Below, piece by piece: positions 7,008 through 11,763 of a stretch of DNA of 11,763 nucleotides. Each line of letters starts with the position of its first letter. Positions within the stretch are counted from its first letter, which is position 1. The DNA comes from an uncultured Oscillospiraceae bacterium. Its GTDB lineage: Bacteria > Bacillota > Clostridia > Oscillospirales > Ruminococcaceae. The notes beneath the pieces were generated by a model, which saw only the letters and a program-made list of their open reading frames with translations, ran no database searches and was not told where the DNA came from. The stretch is taken from the NCBI GenBank assembly GCA_904502045.1, contig CAJGEB010000017.1, positions 1 to 11,763 on the forward strand. Direction: 5' to 3'. The translations under genes and the position numbers were made by a program.

Positions 7008-7874
7008 ATGTCTGAATTTGCCAAAACCGAAAAGTCCGCCCAAGCACGCGGACGCATACTGAAAATATTCACCTATTCCTTTTTGGGAATTTGGGCGATA
7101 GCGGTACTTTTCCCTTTTTACTGGATGATACTCACCTCGCTCAAAAGCTACAGCTCCTATAACTCCGAGTACATTCCGAAGCTGTTTACCCTCTCCCCCA
7201 CCCTGCAAAACTATTTCGATGCATTTACCGCGGCTCCTCTTGCAAAATATTTCCTCAACACCGCAATCTTCACCGTCGTTACCACCGCAATTATGCTTGC
7301 AGTAACGGTACTCGCCGCGTTTGCTTTTGCTCGGCTCGATTTCAAGGGTAAAAATGTCGCTTTCACGATACTCCTCTCTTTAATGATGATTCCGAGCGAG
7401 CTTGTGGTAATCACAAACTTCGTCACGATTACCGAGCTTGATTTGAGAAATACCTTTACCGGACTCATTTTACCCTCTGTTGTGTCGGTATTCTACATCT
7501 ATCTGCTTAAGGAAAATTTCTCGCAGATTCCCGACCAGCTTTACTATGCCGCAAAGGTAGACGGTACCTCTGATATGAAATATCTCTTTAAGGTAATGGT
7601 TCCCATCTGCAAACCCACCATCATTACGATTACTATTTTGAAGGTCATCGAATGCTGGAACAGCTACGTCTGGCCCCGACTCATTACCGATGACCAAAAC
7701 TTTTTCCTCGTTTCGAACGGTATTCAGGAGATACGCGAAAACGGCTTCGGACGCGAAAATATTCCCGCGATGATGGCTGCCGTCGTAGCTATCTGCGTAC
7801 CGCTCATAATCCTTTTCCTCATTTTCCGCAAAAAAATTATGGCAGGTGTCGCGAGAGGAGGCGTTAAGGGATGA
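7008..7874 (+). CDS. Carbohydrate ABC transporter permease, MalG/UgpE-like
   Basis: This is the second integral membrane subunit, pairing with the product of 6101-6994. It has 288 aa and about six membrane helices. The EAA loop is at about 181-203 (AAKVDGTSDM, then FKVMVPICKPT) and keeps the conserved glycine (Gly186). The C-terminus VARGGVKG matches the usual GxxxGAVKG ending of MalG/UgpE subunits. GGAGG at 6995-6999 directly follows the preceding stop and gives a good start at 7008. The stop codon overlaps the next start as ATGA, so the binding protein is probably translationally coupled to this permease, and all four genes form one operon. Confidence 0.94.
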   Translation: MSEFAKTEKSAQARGRILKIFTYSFLGIWAIAVLFPFYWMILTSLKSYSSYNSEYIPKLFTLSPTLQNYFDAFTAAPLAKYFLNTAIFTVVTTAIMLAVTVLAAFAFARLDFKGKNVAFTILLSLMMIPSELVVITNFVTITELDLRNTFTGLILPSVVSVFYIYLLKENFSQIPDQLYYAAKVDGTSDMKYLFKVMVPICKPTIITITILKVIECWNSYVWPRLITDDQNFFLVSNGIQEIRENGFGRENIPAMMAAVVAICVPLIILFLIFRKKIMAGVARGGVKG

Positions 7875-9469
7875 GTTATCTGCGCAAAATTCTCGCTCTT
7901 GTTTTACTCATTTGCACAGTAGCTTCTCTCTTTTCGGGATGCCACGGTGCCGTTGAGCGAAACGTGTTTGAGATTCCCGAGGAGTTTGATGAGTCCCGCA
8001 ACTACGAGATAACCTTTTGGGCAAAAAATGATACCAACGCTACTCAGGTCAGTATCTACCGAAAAACCATTGAGGATTTCCAAAAGCTCTACCCCAACAT
8101 TACGGTAAAACTCAGCCTTTACACCGATTACGGCAGGATATATCAGGACGTTATCACCAATCTCGCAACAGATACCGCTCCCAACGTCTGCATAACCTAC
8201 CCCGACCACATCGCGACCTATATGACAGGCTCCAACTGCGTCGTCCCCCTCGACAACCTGTTTACTCACGATAAATACGGGCTCGGCGGCAGCGAGATAA
8301 AGTTTGATGCTCCGTCGAAGGATGAGATAGTACCGAAATTCCTCTCGGAATGCTACCTCGACGGCGCACATTACGCCGTTCCGTTTATGCGCTCCACCGA
8401 GATATGCTACGTCAACAAGACCTACGTTGAAGCGCTCGGATACGAACTGCCCGAAACGCTCACTTGGGATTTTATTTGGGAAGTGTCACAAGCGGCTACC
8501 GAAAAAAATGAGGACGGTACCTACAAGATAAACGGTCAAAAGGTAATGCTTCCGTTTATTTATAAGTCCACCGACAATATGATGATAAGCGTCTTAAAAC
8601 AGCTCGGAGCAGGATATTCAAACGCGCTGGGCGACATACTCATATTTAATGATTCCACCAAGGACTTTCTCTTTAACGTGTCCTCGCAAACCGCAGCGGG
8701 CGCCTTCTCTACCTTCAAAATCTCAGGCTATCCCGCAAACTTCCTCAATGCAGGACAGTGCATCTTTGCGATAGACTCCTCGGCGGGCGCTACGTGGATG
8801 GGCTCAGAGGCTCCTCTTATTGATATCGCTGAGGATAAGCTCGTTTCATTCGAAACAGAGGTAATGACGATTCCGCAGTATGATACCGAAAACCCCGCGA
8901 TGATATCTCAAGGACCCTCCGTTTGCGTCTTTAACAAGCAGGATCCTCAAGAAGTTTTGGCATCGTGGATATTTACGCAGTATCTGCTCACAAACGAGGT
9001 GCAGATAGCCTACTCCCAGACCGAAGGATACGTTCCCGTTACAAAAAAGGCGCAAAACAGCGACGAATATCAGGACTATCTCTCACGCGGCGGCGAGGAT
9101 AACGACTTTTACTACGATATAAAAATCAAGGCTACCAAACTGTTGATCGAAAATACCGATAAAACCTTTGTTACTCCCGTCTTTAACGGCTCCGCCTCGC
9201 TGCGCGACGCCGCAGGACACCTCATCGAAAGCGTTACGAAATCCACCCGCAGAAAAGAGAATATCAACGAGGAATATATCCAAAAGCTCTTTTCAGATAC
9301 CTCTTCTTTGTACCGCTTGGACCAAATTGAGTCTGGTTCGGGGGGTAAGACTGAGCTCGGACCCCTGCCGACAGCTTCCGTTGTTTTGTTATCTTCATTA
9401 GCTATCGTCTGGATATTACTCGCTTTATTGTCCATTTTGCAAAAAAATGGGAAAAATATTAAAAATTAA
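7871..9469 (+). CDS. Extracellular solute-binding lipoprotein (family 1 type) with C-terminal membrane anchor
   Basis: This is the predicted substrate receptor of the importer. It has a lipoprotein signal peptide with lipobox FSGC (Cys24). A periplasmic-binding fold opens with YEITFWAKNDTNATQ (45-59) and continues through TAPNVCITYPDHIATYM (102-118), HYAVPFMRSTEICYVNKTYV and a TWDFIWEVSQAA region, all typical of sugar and glycerol-phosphate binding proteins. At 532 aa it is about 100 residues longer than usual. After a Gly/Ser-rich stretch (GSGGK, 489-493) there is a C-terminal hydrophobic segment (about 501-523) followed by lysines. That places the tail in the cytoplasm and anchors the protein at both ends. 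It overlaps the upstream permease by 4 nt. The ligand is unknown, and no sugar-processing enzyme lies nearby. Confidence 0.9.
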   Translation: MSYLRKILALVLLICTVASLFSGCHGAVERNVFEIPEEFDESRNYEITFWAKNDTNATQVSIYRKTIEDFQKLYPNITVKLSLYTDYGRIYQDVITNLATDTAPNVCITYPDHIATYMTGSNCVVPLDNLFTHDKYGLGGSEIKFDAPSKDEIVPKFLSECYLDGAHYAVPFMRSTEICYVNKTYVEALGYELPETLTWDFIWEVSQAATEKNEDGTYKINGQKVMLPFIYKSTDNMMISVLKQLGAGYSNALGDILIFNDSTKDFLFNVSSQTAAGAFSTFKISGYPANFLNAGQCIFAIDSSAGATWMGSEAPLIDIAEDKLVSFETEVMTIPQYDTENPAMISQGPSVCVFNKQDPQEVLASWIFTQYLLTNEVQIAYSQTEGYVPVTKKAQNSDEYQDYLSRGGEDNDFYYDIKIKATKLLIENTDKTFVTPVFNGSASLRDAAGHLIESVTKSTRRKENINEEYIQKLFSDTSSLYRLDQIESGSGGKTELGPLPTASVVLLSSLAIVWILLALLSILQKNGKNIKN

Positions 9470-9481
9470 CCTTAGGAAAGA

Positions 9482-9509
9482 TTGCATTATTTTTTATTTG
9501 TTGTATAAT
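9482..9509 (+). promoter_or_regulatory. Sigma-A-type promoter of the OB-fold lipoprotein gene
   Basis: TTGCAT (9482-9487), a 16-bp spacer and a perfect TATAAT (9504-9509) lie in an AT-rich gap that begins 12 nt after the binding-protein stop. The predicted start near 9516 leaves a short leader with a strong AAAAGGAG ribosome binding site (9527-9534), 8 nt before the ATG. No terminator separates it from the ABC operon, so read-through is also possible. Confidence 0.6.
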
Positions 9510-9542
9510 TACTCTTGCAAAAACCGAAAAGGAGAAAGAAAA

Positions 9543-10355
9543 ATGAAAAAAGTAATTGCATTATTGTTAACTCTTGTAATGGTACTCGGATTGGCTGCTT
9601 GCGCAGGCAACGGCAGTTCTTCCACAAGCGAGCCTGAGTCCAGCACCTCTGCTCCTGAATCCAGCACCTCTGAGCCCGAGACCAGCACTTCTGCACCCGA
9701 GAGCTCCACAGACGAAACCACTGTTATGACCTACGCTGAGTATGTGGCTGCTGCTATCGACGATCAGGTAGTTATCGAGGCTTATGTTCAGGCTACTCAG
9801 TCTTGGTGGTTTGATGACGATGCAGGTTATGGTAAGATTACCGTATACACTCAGGACAATGACGGCGCTTACTTCATTTATGAGATGAAGTGCGACGAAG
9901 CAGATGCTCCCAAGCTCACTGCAGGAACCAAGATCAAGGTTACCGGATATAAGGCAGAGTGGTCCGGCGAGATCGAGATCACCGATGCTACCTTCGAGAT
10001 CATTGAGGCTGATCCCTTTGTTGCACAGCCTGTTGACCTTACCGAAAAGCTCGGAACCGATGAGCTCATCAGCTACCAGAATCAGCTCGCTTCTTTCAAG
10101 GGACTGACCGTTAAAGCTATCGCTTACAAGGACAGCGAGTGGGATCCCGACATCTACCTCACCGTTACCTACGGCGAAAATGACTACGACTTCTGCGTTG
10201 AGAATTACCTCTGCGGTCCTGACACCGACGTTTACAAGGCTGTTGCTGCTCTTCAGGCAGGCGATACCATCGACGTTGAGGGATTCCTTTACTGGTATGA
10301 GGGAGTAAACACCCACATCACCGCTGTTACCAAATTAGTTGCTGACGAAAAATAA
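9543..10355 (+). CDS. Secreted lipoprotein of unknown function with two OB-fold-like halves
   Basis: The start is set by AAAAGGAG 8 nt upstream and by the signal peptide MKKVIALLLTLVMVLGLAAC, whose lipobox LAAC gives Cys20 as the lipidated residue; the open frame upstream is not coding. The mature protein (270 aa with signal) has a Ser/Thr/Pro/Glu linker of four 7-residue repeats (28-55), then two similar all-beta-looking halves. The first (about 63-155) includes DDQVVIEAYVQA and GTKIKVTGY. The second (about 185-266) includes KGLTVKAIAY and GDTIDVEGF. The V.G pattern at each end suggests OB-fold modules. I do not recognise a specific family. Codon use is strongly of the highly expressed type: no ATA isoleucine codons and mostly AAG for lysine, unlike the adjacent ABC genes. 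A lipid-anchored surface protein that binds a ligand or supports the transporter is possible but unproven. Confidence 0.85.
   Translation: MKKVIALLLTLVMVLGLAACAGNGSSSTSEPESSTSAPESSTSEPETSTSAPESSTDETTVMTYAEYVAAAIDDQVVIEAYVQATQSWWFDDDAGYGKITVYTQDNDGAYFIYEMKCDEADAPKLTAGTKIKVTGYKAEWSGEIEITDATFEIIEADPFVAQPVDLTEKLGTDELISYQNQLASFKGLTVKAIAYKDSEWDPDIYLTVTYGENDYDFCVENYLCGPDTDVYKAVAALQAGDTIDVEGFLYWYEGVNTHITAVTKLVADEK
9624..9707 (+). repeat. Four tandem 21-bp repeats encoding TSxPESS units
   Basis: Four in-frame 21-bp units (9624-9644, 9645-9665, 9666-9686, 9687-9707) encode TSEPESS, TSAPESS, TSEPETS and TSAPESS. They alternate E and A at the third position, which suggests duplication of a 42-bp double unit. 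They form the flexible linker between the lipid anchor and the folded part of the lipoprotein. Copy number could vary between strains by slippage or recombination. Confidence 0.9.
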
Positions 10356-10371
10356 TAACAAAAATTTTGTC

Positions 10372-10403
10372 AAGAGGTTTTCATACGAAAACCTCTTTTT
10401 TCT
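10372..10403 (+). terminator. Strong Rho-independent terminator after the lipoprotein
   Basis: AAGAGGTTTTC (10372-10382) pairs perfectly with GAAAACCTCTT (10387-10397) around the 4-nt loop ATAC, and a T-run follows. It starts 16 nt after the stop. It should insulate spo0A from transcription of the lipoprotein and ABC genes. Confidence 0.93.
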
Positions 10404-10519
10404 TGCTTCTTTGTTAGCATAAATAAGATTTGTGCCAAATTTTAAGCGTTTTTACTCTTTTTATCTGTATTTTTTTATTTTTTCGTCGCTAAAAAGTTAC
10501 AAGATTCATCAACTTTCTT

Positions 10520-10551
10520 GTTGGATTTTACGAAATATTTTTGTCGAATTA
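10520..10551 (+). promoter_or_regulatory. Candidate sigma-H-type promoter of spo0A
   Basis: GTTGGATTT (10520-10528) matches the sigma-H -35 pattern RnAGGAwww at eight of nine positions, and GTCGAATTA (10543-10551) matches the -10 pattern RnnGAATww. The 14-bp spacing is about two bases longer than usual for sigma-H, so this is tentative. The -10 overlaps the first Spo0A box. In Bacillus, spo0A is driven by a sigma-H promoter during sporulation, which fits. Confidence 0.3.
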
Positions 10552-10558
10552 TGTCGAA
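10542..10558 (+). promoter_or_regulatory. Two tandem Spo0A-binding sites (0A boxes) upstream of spo0A
   Basis: TGTCGAA occurs twice in the same orientation, at 10542-10548 and 10552-10558, spaced 10 bp apart, one helical turn. Both are exact matches to the 0A box, and the arrangement closely resembles the tandem boxes of the Bacillus abrB operator. A weaker TTACGAA lies at 10528-10534. The site is 155 nt upstream of spo0A and downstream of the lipoprotein terminator, so it most likely serves autoregulation of spo0A. The remaining sequence at 10404-10519 is AT-rich and I see nothing else in it. Confidence 0.8.
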
Positions 10559-10650
10559 ACAAGTCTAATATGTTTCGTTCTCGTTGACCACTTCAGCATT
10601 TGTCATAATTATCCATAAAACTTTCCCCTTCTTTTTGGCACGCAAAATTC

Positions 10651-10679
10651 TTGCTTTAAATGAAATCAAAAGTTATAAT
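10651..10679 (+). promoter_or_regulatory. Candidate vegetative (sigma-A) promoter of spo0A
   Basis: TTGCTT (10651-10656) and a perfect TATAAT (10674-10679) are spaced 17 bp apart, with the predicted start near 10686, only about 15 nt before the ribosome binding site GGAGG (10701-10705). The -35 matches the consensus at only three positions. It lies downstream of the 0A boxes, so Spo0A bound there could activate or, with looping or roadblock, repress it. Confidence 0.5.
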
Positions 10680-10712
10680 TTGCAACAGTTTAAAAATATT
10701 GGAGGTATTATA

Positions 10713-11507
10713 ATGGAAAAGCGCAGCAAAATTATTATTTCAGACGATAATAAGGATTTTTGCGCACAATTATCACTCTTGCTTAAAAATAAAGGAATTG
10801 ATGCAGTTTGTGTCGGAAAAAACGGTACCAAGCTACTTGATGCTATCTTTGAGATAAAACCCGATGCCGTTATCTGTGATATCTTCCTTAACGAAATAGA
10901 CTCCATCGGAGTAATCGAAAAAATCAAAAATTCCATCATTCGCCCCAAGCCTCTGTTTTTCATCTGCACTTCCTTCAACAACACGGTACTTCGTCGTGAA
11001 GTATTCGCTGCCGGCGCCTCTTACATATTCCTGATGCCCTTTAATCTCGATACGATGGTAGAGCGCGTCGCACAATTTATAAACGCTTCCTCTCCCGATG
11101 TACTCGAAATACCCGAAAGCTCCTCTGACCTCTCCGACGACCTTGAGTATACCGTTACCGAAATCATTCGTCAGGTAGGTGTTCCCGCTCACATCAAAGG
11201 CTACCATTATCTTCGCGAGGCGATAATGATGTCAGCGGAAAATCCCGAGGTAATAAACTCCGTCACAAAGCTGCTCTATCCCGCTCTTGCAAAGAAAAAC
11301 GAAACTACCTCGTCAAGAGTCGAACGCGCGATCCGTCACGCCATCGAGGTTGCTTGGGACAGAGGCGATCTCGATGTCCTCAATTCCTATTTCGGATACA
11401 CCGTGCAAAACGCTCGCGGTAAGCCCACCAACTCGGAATTTATTGCTATGATCGCAGACAGACTCCGCCTTAAGATGAAAAAGAACAATAAATTCAGATT
11501 GAAATAA
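10713..11507 (+). CDS. spo0A: Spo0A, master response regulator of sporulation, with an atypical receiver domain
   Basis: The start at 10713 has GGAGG 7 nt upstream and gives 264 aa, the normal Spo0A length; the open frame upstream to 10584 is untranslated leader. Residues 1-120 are a CheY-like receiver with acidic pair D11/D12, phospho-acceptor D56 (ICDIFL) and switch T86 (ICTSF). From about 145 the Spo0A DNA-binding domain follows: [17 protein letters not shown] (156-172), [16 protein letters not shown] (200-215) and [17 protein letters not shown] (237-253), nearly identical to Bacillus Spo0A. Two features are odd. The conserved receiver lysine of the LKPF motif is Met108 (FLMPF), and the MPxxDG loop after D56 reads LNEIDS. 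Phosphorylation chemistry or control may therefore differ. It is normally adjacent to spoIVB. Confidence 0.96.
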   Translation: MEKRSKIIISDDNKDFCAQLSLLLKNKGIDAVCVGKNGTKLLDAIFEIKPDAVICDIFLNEIDSIGVIEKIKNSIIRPKPLFFICTSFNNTVLRREVFAAGASYIFLMPFNLDTMVERVAQFINASSPDVLEIPESSSDLSDDLEYTVTEIIRQVGVPAHIKGYHYLREAIMMSAENPEVINSVTKLLYPALAKKNETTSSRVERAIRHAIEVAWDRGDLDVLNSYFGYTVQNARGKPTNSEFIAMIADRLRLKMKKNNKFRLK

Positions 11508-11566
11508 CACTAATATCCCCCCATGCCGCAGCGTTGCTACTCGTTACACCAATTTATTGCGGAGCT

Positions 11567-11681
11567 ATCGGTATATTGCCGGCGCCGGCTCGATATGCGC
11601 GACGCGCTCGCGATGATTACATCATCGCGAATTTGCCGAAAGGCAAATATATCGAGCCGAATACCGCAGAAATATACCGAT
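11567..11681. repeat. 115-bp multi-arm palindromic element downstream of spo0A
   Basis: The outer arms ATCGGTATATT (11567-11577) and AATATACCGAT (11671-11681) pair over 11 bp. Middle arms CGGCTCGATAT (11586-11596) and ATATCGAGCCG (11649-11659) pair over 11 bp. Inside them is a perfect hairpin CGCGATGAT (11609-11617)/ATCATCGCG (11621-11629) with a 3-nt loop, next to ATTTGCC (11631-11637)/GGCAAAT (11642-11648) closed by a GAAA tetraloop. A self-complementary GCCGGCGCCGGC lies at 11578-11589. There is no room for a protein. The layout fits a non-autonomous palindromic repeat of the MITE/REP kind, or a structured RNA. Confidence 0.7.
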
Positions 11682-11700
11682 GAGATAAAACAAAAAAGAT

Positions 11701-11742
11701 AGGACAGAGAAATTCAAATTCTCTGTCCTGTTTCTTATTTTT
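11701..11742. terminator. Apparently bidirectional intrinsic terminator
   Basis: AGGACAGAGAA (11701-11711) pairs perfectly with TTCTCTGTCCT (11719-11729) around a 7-nt loop. On the + strand it is followed by GTTTCTTATTTTT. On the - strand the other flank reads ATCTTTTTTG, an even better T-run. It can end spo0A transcripts, about 190 nt after the stop and past the palindromic element, and also transcripts of a convergent gene from the right. Confidence 0.8.
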
Positions 11743-11763
11743 CTCTTCCGTTTTCAAGCATCT
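11735..11763 (-). CDS. Possible C-terminal end of a convergent gene (partial)
   Basis: Reading inward from the right edge on the - strand, one frame is MLENGREK followed by TAA (11735-11737), only a few bases before the hairpin with its - strand T-run. That stop-to-terminator spacing is typical of a real gene end. Only eight or nine codons are visible, so neither the reality of the gene nor its product can be established. Confidence 0.3.

Noticed and set aside
9447..9542. Upstream extension of the lipoprotein overlapping the binding-protein gene
   Set aside because: It would bury the promoter, RBS and signal peptide inside the coding region; the ATG at 9543 yields a textbook lipoprotein signal.
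9567..10316. 249-codon minus-strand open frame opposite the lipoprotein
   Set aside because: Antisense to a codon-biased gene with signal peptide and strong RBS; its repeats merely mirror the TSxPESS repeats and no domain is visible.
10584..10611. TTGACC followed by TAATTA/CATAAT as another spo0A promoter
   Set aside because: The -35 is good, but the -10 is poor at 16 bp spacing, or at 14 bp for CATAAT; TTGCTT-N17-TATAAT at 10651-10679 is the better candidate.
10584..10712. N-terminal extension of Spo0A (43 extra codons)
   Set aside because: It begins at a non-ATG codon, has no homology to Spo0A, and the true start at 10713 has GGAGG at ideal spacing and gives the family N-terminus.
11567..11681. 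CRISPR repeat or riboswitch
   Set aside because: There are no regularly spaced direct repeats, and the element lies downstream of spo0A with no following gene on the + strand; a palindromic mobile repeat fits better.

Overview
The window reads as chromosomal DNA of an endospore-forming Clostridia-type Firmicute, probably a gut relative of Oscillospiraceae/Ruminococcaceae. Three things point there: an ispH gene fused to ribosomal protein S1, the block FAD-oxidoreductase / cmk / plsC / ispH-S1, and the sporulation genes spoIVB and spo0A. Species cannot be fixed from the sequence alone. All complete genes lie on the + strand. I see no tRNA, rRNA, CRISPR array, transposase or integrase.

Region 1 (1-3460) is a tight housekeeping operon: the tail of a BaiN/YhiN-type flavoprotein, cytidylate kinase, a PlsC acyltransferase, and the IspH-S1 fusion, closed by a hairpin terminator. 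Inside the fusion, exactly at the domain boundary, there is a near-perfect Shine-Dalgarno sequence and an in-frame ATG, so free S1 may also be made.

Region 2 (3461-4882) holds spoIVB, the signalling protease of the intermediate spore checkpoint, followed by an ~80 bp palindromic element.

Region 3 (4900-10403) lies where spo0A would normally follow spoIVB. It has a sigma-A-like promoter and a complete carbohydrate-type ABC importer: ATPase, two permeases and a solute-binding lipoprotein with an unusual C-terminal membrane anchor. A separately promoted, codon-optimised lipoprotein with two OB-fold-like halves follows, and a strong terminator closes the region.

Region 4 (10404-11763) has a 310 bp regulatory region with two tandem Spo0A boxes and candidate promoters, then spo0A. 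The Spo0A DNA-binding half is highly conserved, but the receiver lacks the usual lysine (Met108 instead) and has an altered loop after the phospho-acceptor Asp56. Downstream are a 115 bp multi-arm palindromic element and an apparently bidirectional terminator, probably shared with a convergent gene whose last codons enter at the right edge.

The most notable points are the interruption of the spoIVB-spo0A pair by a transporter/lipoprotein module, the internal S1 start, the atypical Spo0A receiver with autoregulatory boxes, the double-anchored binding protein, and the two palindromic elements. None amounts to a clear-cut new system from sequence alone.
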